Shown piece by piece: positions 37,704-47,045 of a stretch of DNA of 64,000 nucleotides. Below the pieces are notes generated by a model, which searched no databases, had not been told where the DNA came from, and saw only the letters and a program-made list of their open reading frames with translations. Each line of letters opens with the position of its first letter. Within the stretch, counting starts at the first letter, position 1. This DNA comes from Prevotella sp. GTDB lineage: Bacteria; Bacteroidota; Bacteroidia; Bacteroidales; Bacteroidaceae. The stretch is from contig JAFTFX010000001.1 in assembly GCA_017458225.1 (NCBI GenBank), forward strand, positions 45,915-109,914. The letters are read 5' to 3'. Position numbers and translations under genes: made by a program.

Positions 37704-39281
37704 TTACTTGCTCACTTCGTTCTCCTCCTGCATGTCGATGAACTGGCGGTTCTGGTCGTAGAACTCGTACTGCAGGAAGGCAAGTTTCTGGCTGCTGATG
37801 ATACGGATGCCGAAACCGTATTTCATCTGCCAGCGGCGCTTCAGTGAGAATACTCCTTGATTGATGAATGCTGCAACGTAAGGATGAACGTGCAGTGAGA
37901 ATCGACGAATGCCAATCTTGTTGACGAGACGGTCAATCTTGCTCTCTAACTGGTCTGTAAACAGGATGCTTGACTTGATTTTGCCTGTGCCGTGACAAGT
38001 GGGGCAGTTCTCCTCGACGGCGACATCCATGGCTGGACGTACGCGCTGACGGGTAATCTGCATGAGCCCGAACTTGCTCAGCGGCAGGATGTTGTGGCGT
38101 GCGCGGTCTTTCTTCATGTTTTCGCACATGCGCTCATACAGCAGCTGGCGATCCTCGGCAAGGTTCATGTCGATGAAGTCGACGACAATGATGCCTCCCA
38201 TGTCGCGCAGACGCAACTGGCGTGCCAGTTCGTCGGCAGCACCAAGGTTGGTCTCCAGTGCATTGGCTTCCTGTCCGTTTTCTTTCTTGATGCGCGTTCC
38301 ACTGTTCACGTCGACGACGTGCATGGCCTCGGTGTGTTCGATGATGAGGTAAGCTCCACGCTTGTAGTTGACGGTGCGTCCGAATCCCGACTTGATTTGC
38401 TTGGTAACGCTGAAATTGTCGAAAATGGGCACGTTACCATTGTAAAGTTTCACGATGTCGGCCTTTTCAGGGGCTATCAGTGCGACATAGTCGTGAATCT
38501 GATTGAAGATGTCGGGATCGTTGACGTGAATACCGTCGTAGGTGGGGTTGAACAGATCGCGAATCAAAGCGACGCTGCGACTCTGCTCTTCGAACACAAG
38601 TTGTGGGCGCTCTGTCGTCTTTTGGACGCGCGTGATGGCATCTTCCCACCGTTTTAAAAGCACTTTCAGTTCCTGGTCGAGCTCGGCAGCACGCTTCCCT
38701 TCAGCAACAGTACGTACAATGACTCCGAAGTTTTTCGGCTTCATGCTTTGCACCAGCTGTTTCAGACGACTGCGCTCTTCGCCCTTCTTAATCTTTGAAC
38801 TGACAGACACTTTGTCGCCAAATGGGATGAGCACCATGTAGCGGCCGGCAAAACTCAGGTCGCAAGTCAGTCGGGGACCCTTGGTGTTGATGGGCTCCTT
38901 GACGACTTGTACCAGTACCTCTTGTCCCACCTTCAGCATGTTCTGAATTGTTCCCTCCTTAGGAAGGTCGGGCTGTCGGGTGGCTTTCTGAATGGGGTAG
39001 AGCTTTTTTCGGTCGCTGGATACTTGTTTCAAGTATTTCTCATAAGAGCTGAATTGAAGTCCCAAGTCAAGATAGTGCAAGAATGCGTCGCGCTCAGAGC
39101 CGACATCCACGAAGCAGGCATTGAGTCCGGGCATGAGCTTACGGACTTTTCCGATGTAGATGTTGCCCACGGCATAGGAGGCAGAACGCGGCTCGTTCTG
39201 ATATTCCACCAACTGCTTGTCTTCAAGCAGGGCGATGGAAATCTCCTTAGGCTGAACATCGATGATTACTTCGCTTGTCAT
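37704..39281 (-). CDS. rng: ribonuclease G/E family protein
   Basis: A 525-residue endoribonuclease for rRNA maturation and mRNA decay. It starts MTSEVIIDVQPKEISIALLE, then an S1 domain (about 40-130), and the catalytic region has GIIVVDFIDMNLAEDRQLLY, whose aspartates hold magnesium. CPTCHGTG is the zinc-link motif. The length matches RNase G rather than RNase E, as there is no long C-terminal scaffold. ATG 39281 was chosen from the family; an in-frame ATG at 39308 adds nine residues. It is convergent with the Crp-type gene and lies downstream of a 29-residue basic peptide. Confidence 0.94.
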   Translation of the reverse strand: MTSEVIIDVQPKEISIALLEDKQLVEYQNEPRSASYAVGNIYIGKVRKLMPGLNACFVDVGSERDAFLHYLDLGLQFSSYEKYLKQVSSDRKKLYPIQKATRQPDLPKEGTIQNMLKVGQEVLVQVVKEPINTKGPRLTCDLSFAGRYMVLIPFGDKVSVSSKIKKGEERSRLKQLVQSMKPKNFGVIVRTVAEGKRAAELDQELKVLLKRWEDAITRVQKTTERPQLVFEEQSRSVALIRDLFNPTYDGIHVNDPDIFNQIHDYVALIAPEKADIVKLYNGNVPIFDNFSVTKQIKSGFGRTVNYKRGAYLIIEHTEAMHVVDVNSGTRIKKENGQEANALETNLGAADELARQLRLRDMGGIIVVDFIDMNLAEDRQLLYERMCENMKKDRARHNILPLSKFGLMQITRQRVRPAMDVAVEENCPTCHGTGKIKSSILFTDQLESKIDRLVNKIGIRRFSLHVHPYVAAFINQGVFSLKRRWQMKYGFGIRIISSQKLAFLQYEFYDQNRQFIDMQEENEVSK

Positions 39282-39387
39282 TTTTGGATTACTTGAATTG
39301 GTTTTCAAACAAAAAAGGGTGCACCCCGCATGTCGTGATGCTGTGGTACACTCCTTTCATTCTTTTTTCGTTCAGACATGCAAGTGC

Positions 39388-39477
39388 TTACTTGCTCTTA
39401 TGTCTGTTCTTACGCAGACGCTTCTTGCGCTTGTGCGTAGCCATCTTGTGGCCCTTCTTTTTCTTTCCGTTAGGCAT
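39388..39477 (-). CDS. 29-residue highly basic peptide
   Basis: The frame begins MPNGKKKKGHKMATHKRKK and ends RLRKNRHKSK. About half the residues are lysine or arginine. It lies between HU and rng and is read on the same strand. From memory, Bacteroidetes genomes often have a short basic peptide of this kind in this position. Its charge suggests binding to RNA, DNA or ribosomes; that is inference. The run of A-rich codons after the start is not typical of random sequence. It is easily missed because of its length. Confidence 0.6.
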   Translation of the reverse strand: MPNGKKKKGHKMATHKRKKRLRKNRHKSK

Positions 39478-39519
39478 AATTTGAAAATTTGTTTGTTGTG
39501 AAATTTATTTTGATTGTTA

Positions 39520-39813
39520 TTATCCGATAATTTCGATGGGATCCATGCGCTCAATGAAACTCTTGGCAGGCTTGAATGCCGGAAGATCGTGAGCCTCGAT
39601 CACCAATGTCGTGTTCTTCGAAATGTTGCGAGCGGTCTTCTGTGCTCTGTGCTTGACAATAAATGTTCCGAAACCACGCAGATAAACGTTCTCTTTGTTG
39701 TTGGCAAGGCTGTTGCGAATTTCTTCCATAAAGGCTTCAACAGTAATGGCAACTTCCTTCTTGTTGAGGCCTGTTTGCTCAGCGATATTGGTGACAATTT
39801 CTGCTTTCGTCAT
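39520..39813 (-). CDS. HU/IHF-family DNA-binding protein
   Basis: A 97-residue histone-like protein. MTKAEIVTNIAEQTGLNKKE begins the helical half. The beta-arm has RGFGTFIVKHRAQKTARNIS, followed by the final FKPAKSFIERMD. HU-type proteins bend DNA and help pack the chromosome. The GFGTF motif and length are normal. The promoter (TATCTTTG on the minus strand) is at 39860-39867. Confidence 0.95.
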   Translation of the reverse strand: MTKAEIVTNIAEQTGLNKKEVAITVEAFMEEIRNSLANNKENVYLRGFGTFIVKHRAQKTARNISKNTTLVIEAHDLPAFKPAKSFIERMDPIEIIG

Positions 39814-39859
39814 ATTGCGATTTACCTGATAATTTGTGTATATTACTTTTTTCGGACTG

Positions 39860-39867
39860 CAAAGATA
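39860..39867 (-). promoter_or_regulatory. -7 box (TATCTTTG) of the HU gene
   Basis: On the minus strand, 46 bp before the HU ATG. It probably also serves the basic peptide. Confidence 0.6.
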
Positions 39868-39941
39868 CTGTTTTTCAATTAGATACGGAAATTTTGAACG
39901 TATTTTTTTGATATTTTATCAACTTATTGGCCATTTATTGG

Positions 39942-40643
39942 CTATTTTTCGTCAAAATAGTTGGTCAGTTCCTCTTTACAACTTCCAGAATCGTTTGGCA
40001 GGTCTTTTAAAATTCTTCCGCTCTCAAGCAGAGTAATGCGCGTTGATATGTCGATGGTGTGTTGAAGATTATGTGAGCTGATGAGGATGGTTGCACCCGT
40101 CTCTGCATGGTAGTCGGTAATAAGACTCTTGAGGTGGTTTTGGCTGGAAGGGTCCAGAAAGTTGAACGGTTCGTCTAGTATGACTACTTGCGGATGGCTT
40201 ACCATGGCAGAAATGATGCCTACTTTCTGTTTGTTGCCGGCTGACAGGTTGCGAATCAGCTTCTTTTGGCCGAACACTTCGCCGCCAGCAAACTTTTCAA
40301 AATAAGTGAGCCGGGAAAGCATTTCTTGCTGGCTGATGCCTGAAATTTTTCCTAAGAAGGCAAAATATTCATCGGGTGTCAGATAGTCAATCAGAAATCC
40401 GTCGTCGAGATAGGCTCCGGTGGTCAGTTTCCAGTCTTCGCTTTCAGCTGGATTAATGCCGTTGATGGTGAGTTGGCCGTTGTCAGGCTTCAGCAGGTCG
40501 AGCATGATGCGAAAAAGCGTGGTCTTGCCGGCACCATTGTTGCCGACAAGACCAAGAATATCACCATCGTTGATTGCAAGCGAAGGAATATCGCAGGCAA
40601 TGGTCTCTCCAAATTGTTTCTTGAGATTCGATATGCTAATCAT
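39942..40643 (-). CDS. ABC transporter ATP-binding protein, orphan
   Basis: A 233-residue ATPase. Walker A GNNGAGKTTLFRI, signature LSAGNKQKVGI and Walker B VVILDEPFNFLDP are intact, and SSHNLQHTIDISTRI carries the H-loop. It resembles ATPases of drug, antibiotic-peptide or YtrB-type exporters. No permease gene is adjacent; secA lies upstream and HU downstream, so the partner is elsewhere. The spacer before it (40644-40708) is built from repeats of CCAGTCTC/TTTTTCAATT-like words. Confidence 0.87.
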   Translation of the reverse strand: MISISNLKKQFGETIACDIPSLAINDGDILGLVGNNGAGKTTLFRIMLDLLKPDNGQLTINGINPAESEDWKLTTGAYLDDGFLIDYLTPDEYFAFLGKISGISQQEMLSRLTYFEKFAGGEVFGQKKLIRNLSAGNKQKVGIISAMVSHPQVVILDEPFNFLDPSSQNHLKSLITDYHAETGATILISSHNLQHTIDISTRITLLESGRILKDLPNDSGSCKEELTNYFDEK

Positions 40644-40708
40644 AATTCTCCAGTCTCAATTTTCCAGTCTCTTTTTTCAATTGTCCATTCTCAATGGGTT
40701 TTTCTCTA

Positions 40709-43700
40709 TTATACCAGCCCCTTTCCGTGGCAGTTCTTGAACTTCTTTCCGCTACCGCAGGGACAGGGATCATTGCGTCCGGGCAGCTTGTCTCTCACGA
40801 TAGGGGTGCGAGGCTGCTGGGCACGGGTGTCGTTTTGTGCGGCAGCACGCTGTCCTTCGTCCACGAGGCGCTCCTCCTGCGGCTGGGAGCCAGCCTTCTG
40901 CTCAGTGTACTGCTGACGGTCGGTGTGCTCTTCAGGAGCGGCCTCCTGCACTTGGTGTATCTCGGGAATAGCTGCGCGGTTCAGAATGCTGACAGTGCGG
41001 TTGTTCATGGTGTTCACCATTTCATCGAACAGCTTGACACTCTCCAATTTGAAGATAAGGAGCGGGTCCTTCTGTTCATAGCTGGCGTTCTGTACGGAAT
41101 GGCGCAATTCGTCGAGTTCGCGCAGATTCTCTTTCCATGCCTCGTCGATGATGTGGAGCAGCGTTTGCTTCTCAAACTGCTTGACAACCGACTTGCATTC
41201 TGTGTCGTAGGCCTCTTGCAGGTTGCAGGCAATGTTGTACATGTGGCGACCGTCAGTGATGGGCACCATGATGCGTTCGTACATTTGGCCTTGTGTTTCG
41301 TAGACCTGCTTGATGACGGGCCATGCCACTTCCTGAATGCGGTCGGTCTTGCGATTGAAGTTGGCCAGTGCAGCTTGGAAAGCATTCTCGGCCAGGTTCT
41401 CGCGATTGCGTCCATTTGTAAACTGCTCTTCGGTGAAGGGAACTTCCATTGCAAACAGGCGGATAAACTCTTCCTTACAGCCTTCGTAGTCGTTGTTCTC
41501 AATGATTCTGGAAACACGATCCCAGATGACGTTGGCAATATCCATGCCGATACGCTCGCCCATCAAGGCGTGGCGACGCTTCTCATAGACCACCTTGCGT
41601 TGTTTGTTCATCACGTCATCGTATTCCAGCAGGCGCTTACGCACACCGAAGTGATTCTCCTCAACCTTCTTCTGGGCGCGCTCAATGCTCTTTGAAATCA
41701 TGGGATGCTCAATCATCTCGCCTTCCTTGAAGCCCAAACGGTCCATCACAGAGGCAATGCGCTCGCTGGCGAATAGACGCATCAGTTTGTCTTCCAGCGA
41801 AACGTAGAATACAGAACTGCCTGGGTCACCCTGACGACCGGCGCGACCACGCAGCTGACGGTCTACTCGGCGGCTCTCATGACGCTCGGTACCAATGATG
41901 GCCAAACCACCGGCAGCTTTCACTTCGGGTGAAAGTTTAATATCCGTACCACGGCCAGCCATGTTGGTTGCGATAGTGACAGCGCCCATACCGTTGCTGT
42001 CCTGTTGACCTGCCAGTGCCACAATGTCGGCCTCTTTCTGGTGTAGTTTTGCATTCAGCACCTGATGGGGAATGCCTTCGCGGCGGCCGGTTTCGGGATC
42101 CACATACATGTCAAGCATGCGTGAGAGCAATTCAGATATTTCAACCGAAGTGGTACCGATAAGCGTAGGACGGCCTGACTTGCGCATCTTTACGACCTCC
42201 TCAATGACAGCCTTGTATTTTTCGCGAGCTGTCTTATACACACGGTCATCCATGTCGTTACGGATAACAGGCTTGTTGGTGGGAATTTCAACCACATCGA
42301 GTTTATAGATATCCCAGAACTCGCCAGCCTCGGTTGAAGCAGTACCGGTCATACCAGCCAGCTTATGGTACATGCGGAAGTAGTTCTGCAGGGTGATGGT
42401 GGCAAAAGTCTGCGTGGCAGCTTCTACCTTTACATGTTCCTTGGCTTCCACGGCCTGATGCAGACCGTCGCTCCAACGGCGGCCTTCCATAATACGGCCT
42501 GTCTGCTCGTCGACAATCTTCACCTCACCGTCGATGACTACGTATTCGTCGTCCTTGTTGAACATGCAGTATGCTTTCAACAACTGCTGAAGTGTGTGTA
42601 CACGCTCGCTCTGCACGGCATAGTGAGCCATCAGCTCGTCTTTTTTCTCCACACGTTGCTCATCGGTGAGTGTTCTGTCACCTTCGAGAGCTGAGAGCTG
42701 ACCGGCAATGTCGGGAAGAACGAAGAGTTGCGCATCGTTTACCTGATTGGCCAGCCATGCCGTGCCTTTGTCCGTCAAATCGCATGAGTTCAGTTTCTCG
42801 TCGACAACGAAGAACAGAGGTTCTACTGCCTCTGGCATTCGGCGATTGTTGTTCTCCATGTAGATCTCTTCGGTCTTCAGCATGCCCGACTTGATACCAT
42901 CTTCTGACAGATATTTGATGAGGGGCTTGTTCTTTGGAAGAGCCTTGTGAGAACGGTAGAGAGCCAGAAAACCTTCATCGAGCAGCTCCTGACCGGCTTT
43001 CTTGTCACCGCTGTCGGTGAGGCGCTGTCCTTCAGTAATCTTTTGTTTGGCATCAGCCAAGTATTGAGTGGCCAGTTGGCGCTGAACAGCAACGAGACGT
43101 TCCACCAATGGCTGATACTCTTCGAACATCTGAACATCGCCCTTAGGTACAGGTCCACTAATAATAAGTGGTGTACGGGCATCGTCGATAAGCACAGAGT
43201 CGACCTCGTCGACGATGGCGTAGTTATGGGCGCGCTGCACTAAGTCGGCAGGCGAGATAGCCATGTTGTCGCGCAGGTAGTCGAAACCGAACTCGTTGTT
43301 GGTACCGAAAGTAATGTCGGCCATATAAGCACGGCGACGTGCTTCAGAGTTTGGCTGGTGCTTGTCTATACAGTCGACGCTAAGGCCGTGGAACATGTAG
43401 AGCGGTCCCATCCACTCAGAGTCACGTTTGGCCAGATAGTCGTTCACGGTCACCACATGTACGCCGTTGCCTGTCAAGGCGTTTAGGAATACAGGGAGGG
43501 TGGCAACCAGCGTCTTACCTTCACCTGTGGCCATTTCAGCAATCTTGCCTTGATGGAGCACCGTGCCGCCAAAAAGCTGTACATCGTAATGAACCATTTC
43601 CCACTTCAAGTCATTGCCACCTGCAGTCCAGTGGTTGTGATAGATGGCCTTGTCGCCATCAATGGTGATAAAGTCCTTGCGGGGGTCGCCAGCCAACTCG

Positions 43701-44107
43701 CGGTCGAAGTCGTTTGCCGTAACAATTGTCTCTTCGTTCTCGGCAAAACGGCGGGCAGTGTCCTTAACGATGGCAAACACTTCGGGCATCACCTCGTTGA
43801 GGGCCTGCTCGTAGACTTCGAGGGCATCTTTCTCCAGTTTGTCAATCTTGGCAAAGATGTCGGCACGTTCGTCCAGAGGCGTTGACTCGATGGTTGCCTT
43901 CAGCCTTTCAATTTCATTTTTCTGTTGTTTGGCTGCAGCCTGTACTTGCTGGCGAATTTCCTGTGTACGCTTGCGCAAATTGTCGTTGCTCAACTTCGTG
44001 ATTTCAGGATATGCGGCCTTTACTTTCTCTACAAAGGGCTGAATGAGCTTCATGTCGCGTGACGATTTGTCACCGAACAAAGCTTTTAGAATCTTATTGA
44101 AATTCAT
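40709..44107 (-). CDS. secA: preprotein translocase ATPase SecA
   Basis: A 1132-residue motor that drives proteins through SecYEG. The Walker A is [14 protein letters not shown], the B motif is [16 protein letters not shown], and [10 protein letters not shown] and [20 protein letters not shown] mark the second helicase lobe. The C-terminal zinc motif is [14 protein letters not shown]. The length exceeds the 900 residues of enterobacterial SecA, as usual in Bacteroidetes; the extra residues lie around 330-440 and before the zinc motif. The minus-strand -7 box is at 44150-44157. No defect was seen. Confidence 0.97.
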   Translation of the reverse strand: MNFNKILKALFGDKSSRDMKLIQPFVEKVKAAYPEITKLSNDNLRKRTQEIRQQVQAAAKQQKNEIERLKATIESTPLDERADIFAKIDKLEKDALEVYEQALNEVMPEVFAIVKDTARRFAENEETIVTANDFDRELAGDPRKDFITIDGDKAIYHNHWTAGGNDLKWEMVHYDVQLFGGTVLHQGKIAEMATGEGKTLVATLPVFLNALTGNGVHVVTVNDYLAKRDSEWMGPLYMFHGLSVDCIDKHQPNSEARRRAYMADITFGTNNEFGFDYLRDNMAISPADLVQRAHNYAIVDEVDSVLIDDARTPLIISGPVPKGDVQMFEEYQPLVERLVAVQRQLATQYLADAKQKITEGQRLTDSGDKKAGQELLDEGFLALYRSHKALPKNKPLIKYLSEDGIKSGMLKTEEIYMENNNRRMPEAVEPLFFVVDEKLNSCDLTDKGTAWLANQVNDAQLFVLPDIAGQLSALEGDRTLTDEQRVEKKDELMAHYAVQSERVHTLQQLLKAYCMFNKDDEYVVIDGEVKIVDEQTGRIMEGRRWSDGLHQAVEAKEHVKVEAATQTFATITLQNYFRMYHKLAGMTGTASTEAGEFWDIYKLDVVEIPTNKPVIRNDMDDRVYKTAREKYKAVIEEVVKMRKSGRPTLIGTTSVEISELLSRMLDMYVDPETGRREGIPHQVLNAKLHQKEADIVALAGQQDSNGMGAVTIATNMAGRGTDIKLSPEVKAAGGLAIIGTERHESRRVDRQLRGRAGRQGDPGSSVFYVSLEDKLMRLFASERIASVMDRLGFKEGEMIEHPMISKSIERAQKKVEENHFGVRKRLLEYDDVMNKQRKVVYEKRRHALMGERIGMDIANVIWDRVSRIIENNDYEGCKEEFIRLFAMEVPFTEEQFTNGRNRENLAENAFQAALANFNRKTDRIQEVAWPVIKQVYETQGQMYERIMVPITDGRHMYNIACNLQEAYDTECKSVVKQFEKQTLLHIIDEAWKENLRELDELRHSVQNASYEQKDPLLIFKLESVKLFDEMVNTMNNRTVSILNRAAIPEIHQVQEAAPEEHTDRQQYTEQKAGSQPQEERLVDEGQRAAAQNDTRAQQPRTPIVRDKLPGRNDPCPCGSGKKFKNCHGKGLV

Positions 44108-44149
44108 TATCTTATATATTTATATTCTTGTTGATGATGAAATTGCGTG

Positions 44150-44157
44150 CAAAGTTA
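44150..44157 (-). promoter_or_regulatory. -7 box (TAACTTTG) of secA
   Basis: On the minus strand, 42 bp before the secA ATG. Confidence 0.6.
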
Positions 44158-44218
44158 GTGCTTTTTTTACACAAATGAGCATAAAAGCCCCATTAATTTA
44201 ACAATAACTAAGCACAGT

Positions 44219-45793
44219 TTAAAATAGAGGGGCTACAGAACAGGCATTCGGAGCCCTGATGCGTATTGCTTTGGAAATGGTTGGTGCAATACGGTCGGTG
44301 GTGACAGGGGTGACTATTTGCTCAGCCTTTGTGCCGGCTCCATAGAAGATGATAGGGAATGGGATGAAGGAAGCACGTGAAATTTCGTTTTCCTGCGTGT
44401 CCTCGTTCAATAATTTCCATCCGGGTGCAGTCTCAATGACCAGATCACCGCATAGTTCGGCATTGAATCCATTTCTGATCTTCCGTAGATGTTCGTTGTT
44501 ATCGGTTATCAGCTGAAGCGATGTGTACACATTGCGTACACCAGACATCATAGCCAGAAATTCCTGGGCACGACTGGTTGCTTCAGCAAGGCTGATTTTC
44601 TTTGTCTCTAACAGCTGGTGATTCAGGTATATCTGATTGCGGAAATAGGCTTCCACATATTTCCCTTGTCCCCAGATAGCCCCAAAGTACATGTTCAGCA
44701 GGTTGGCGGTACGGCTCAAATAGAAAGTCCCTGAAGGAATGCGGTACTTCTGGTAGTCGGCCACTTCTTCGTTTCCGTAGCCGGTGCTGGTCAGCACGTA
44801 TAAAACTTTCCCCTTTCCTATGCGTTCTTCAAAATACTTGATGAGCTTGCCGATTTCATGGTCAATTCGGACGTAGGTGTCCTGCAGCTCCATCTGACAT
44901 TCTGTCACTGTCAGGTGATTATAGGTACCGGCATAGTAGGTCAGACTCAACAGGTCGGTCACGCGGTCGTTGCCCATGCCGCAGCTTGCCACGCATTGTT
45001 GTGCCATTTGGGTGACATCTTCATTGACCAAGGCACTGAGTTTGTATTCTTGGTAGCGGCGGTCGCCTTTGAAGGCATGTTTGAACGGCTGTTGGGGGCC
45101 AGTCTGCATGAAGTAGCTGAAATTGCCAACCAAGTCGTTGACAGGTTGCCACGTGATGTCCTGAATTTTACGGCTGGGAGCCTGCAAGGTGTTGTAAGCG
45201 TTGGCCCATGCAGGGAAAGTGGTAAAATAATATTGTGAAGAACACCAGTTGCCGCTGATGTCATCCAGCCAGAAAGCACCATCGGCAGCATGACCGGCGG
45301 AGAGTACGGCTGCATCGCGGAAAGGCGCTATGGCATAGACAATGCCGCGTCCAGCAGTGCTCACTTTCAGCTCGTCGCCAAGTGTGGAAGTGCAAAGTTG
45401 TTTGGGGGAGGTAGCTTCTTTTGTGTTGAGTCCTGGATGTTTACTGTCATCGACACAATAAACGGGACGCAGTGTCTCGCGGTTCAGCCAGCGCTCGCCT
45501 GTTATTTTATTATAATAAGGTGTAACTCCAGATGCTAAAGCGGCCATTGCTGATGCTCGGTCGATGGGCGAGAAAGGATAAGATGCATTTGTATAGACAG
45601 TACCTTGGCTGAGGAGAAGCCTGAACCCATTGTCGGAATAGAGCGGAAGAAATGCCTCCAGGTAGTCGCTGTTTAGCTGGTCGATAGTGATGCTGACTAC
45701 CAATTGAGGTGCGTTGCGCAATTCCTGTGCAGATGTTTCTGCCTTGAATCCCAGGACGGCAAGAAGGGTGATGTAGAGATACTTATTTGTCAT
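44219..45793 (-). CDS. alkaline phosphatase-superfamily protein, probably catalytically altered
   Basis: A 524-residue exported protein (MTNKYLYITLLAVLGFKAET, signal peptide). VVSITIDQLNSDYLEAFLPL matches the start of PafA-type phosphatases and keeps the first metal-binding aspartate. The nucleophile region, normally Y-x-P-T-x-T-x-x-G-H, reads YPFSPIDRASAMAALASG, without a clear threonine nucleophile or GH. The usual T-x-D-H-G reads TSTGYGNEEV, without the aspartate-histidine pair. The ATG at 45793 overlaps the 3' end of the DUF4105 gene by 11 bp, so the two are coupled. It may be a pseudoenzyme or use altered chemistry. ATG 45793 gives a normal signal peptide. Confidence 0.75.
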   Translation of the reverse strand: MTNKYLYITLLAVLGFKAETSAQELRNAPQLVVSITIDQLNSDYLEAFLPLYSDNGFRLLLSQGTVYTNASYPFSPIDRASAMAALASGVTPYYNKITGERWLNRETLRPVYCVDDSKHPGLNTKEATSPKQLCTSTLGDELKVSTAGRGIVYAIAPFRDAAVLSAGHAADGAFWLDDISGNWCSSQYYFTTFPAWANAYNTLQAPSRKIQDITWQPVNDLVGNFSYFMQTGPQQPFKHAFKGDRRYQEYKLSALVNEDVTQMAQQCVASCGMGNDRVTDLLSLTYYAGTYNHLTVTECQMELQDTYVRIDHEIGKLIKYFEERIGKGKVLYVLTSTGYGNEEVADYQKYRIPSGTFYLSRTANLLNMYFGAIWGQGKYVEAYFRNQIYLNHQLLETKKISLAEATSRAQEFLAMMSGVRNVYTSLQLITDNNEHLRKIRNGFNAELCGDLVIETAPGWKLLNEDTQENEISRASFIPFPIIFYGAGTKAEQIVTPVTTDRIAPTISKAIRIRAPNACSVAPLF

Positions 45794-46958
45794 TTTTCTT
45801 GTGAATCCAATAACGTAACAGCAAACATAATGCCACGATTTCTGTTCCCTCGGCATAATCCTGCAAGAACCCTCCTAAGAAGAACAGCAAAATACTGATT
45901 AGAAGCACTTGCCAATAATGGGTGCCCTTTCGTTTGGCAACAGCTGGTATGAAAGCAAGTGAAAGAGGGTTAAAGAGTAAAATCTGCAAGTTGGTACTCG
46001 TAGTGGGGTGTTCAGAGAAAAACATGATGAACAGCAGACACCCGATGATTCCTGTGGAGAGCATGAAAAGAATGTCAACCCAGATCATGCACTGCTTCTT
46101 TTTCCATTCAAGAGCTGTTATGAATAACGTGACAGACAGAAGGAATAAGGCACAGAGAGTAGGGGAGAGTGGGAATCCTTCCTCAATGGCTTGTATGCCG
46201 GGCTTGACCAGAGTGCGCCTTTCCTTAACCAACGACTTGTATTCCCCGTTGGCATATACCTGTGCATGGTCAATGTTATGCATCAGGTTCATCGGCAAGA
46301 ACTCTTGTTGGTGGGAATCTGTTTTGCTATCGGCCTTGAATCCTAGCAGTAAGTCATTGCCGAAGGTGGCCCAAGGATGATGACCGGTAAGTTGGTGAAT
46401 CATTTCCCTGTAGCTGGGCTTAGTGTCCTCGTTTAAATTCGGTGTGATGGTTCCGTCTAAGTTGCGGATGATAATGTCGCGTGGGCGAGTAGAGCAATTG
46501 TCGTAGAAGAAGTTGTAGCGATAGACACGGTTCTCAGGGCGAAGATTGAGTGACAGTGCAAGGGCGATGCGGTCTTTCTCTACGTCGGTCAGGTTCAGTA
46601 CTTGTTCGTAGACAGCACTGCCCCAGCTCTTATAGTAGTCGCAGAAAGGCTTAAAGGGAACAATACCTAATTCGTAGTCGGTCTTGCCGAGTACAAATCG
46701 TGCCACAAAGTGGGGCGCATTGAAATTAAAGACACCCCAGTTGAAAACGAGGTCTTGTCCTGTCCGAAGATTGTGGTATCTAAGGGCCGTATGGCCGTAT
46801 AAGCTGTATATCTCTTCGTGGGGTGTACACGTAATCAAACCGATTTCCACACTGTCGGTCTTGTAAGAGTCGTCGTCAGCTGCTGTGGCGATGCTGGTAG
46901 TAAATAAGGCACAAAATGTCAGCCAAAATGTCCTAAAAAAGATTTCTAATTGTTTCAC
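45783..46958 (-). CDS. DUF4105 envelope protein
   Basis: A 391-residue protein. A signal peptide (ending TSIATA) precedes the DUF4105 domain, with CTPHEEIYSLYGHTALRYHN and FFYDNCSTRPRDIIIRN as its conserved histidine and cysteine segments. These resemble thiol peptidase-like (NlpC-like) active sites, but activity is unproven. Residues about 265-388 hold four membrane spans. It is first in a two-gene operon with the phosphatase-like gene. The promoter is on the minus strand at 46973-46980, divergent from the outer-membrane protein gene. Confidence 0.85.
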   Translation of the reverse strand: MKQLEIFFRTFWLTFCALFTTSIATAADDDSYKTDSVEIGLITCTPHEEIYSLYGHTALRYHNLRTGQDLVFNWGVFNFNAPHFVARFVLGKTDYELGIVPFKPFCDYYKSWGSAVYEQVLNLTDVEKDRIALALSLNLRPENRVYRYNFFYDNCSTRPRDIIIRNLDGTITPNLNEDTKPSYREMIHQLTGHHPWATFGNDLLLGFKADSKTDSHQQEFLPMNLMHNIDHAQVYANGEYKSLVKERRTLVKPGIQAIEEGFPLSPTLCALFLLSVTLFITALEWKKKQCMIWVDILFMLSTGIIGCLLFIMFFSEHPTTSTNLQILLFNPLSLAFIPAVAKRKGTHYWQVLLISILLFFLGGFLQDYAEGTEIVALCLLLRYWIHKKNDK

Positions 46959-46972
46959 GATGCAAAATTAAT

Positions 46973-46980
46973 CTATATTT
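46973..46980 (-). promoter_or_regulatory. -7 box (TAATTTTG) of the DUF4105 operon
   Basis: On the minus strand, 14 bp before the ATG. It is divergent from the box at 47016. Confidence 0.55.
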
Positions 46981-47015
46981 TCCACTTTCAGTGCGATTAG
47001 TTCGATTTTTTTTAA

Positions 47016-47023
47016 TAATTTTG
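47016..47023 (+). promoter_or_regulatory. -7 box (TAATTTTG) of the outer-membrane protein operon
   Basis: The box lies 22 bp before ATG 47046. Confidence 0.6.
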
Positions 47024-47045
47024 CACGCTGATAAAAAATCATATA

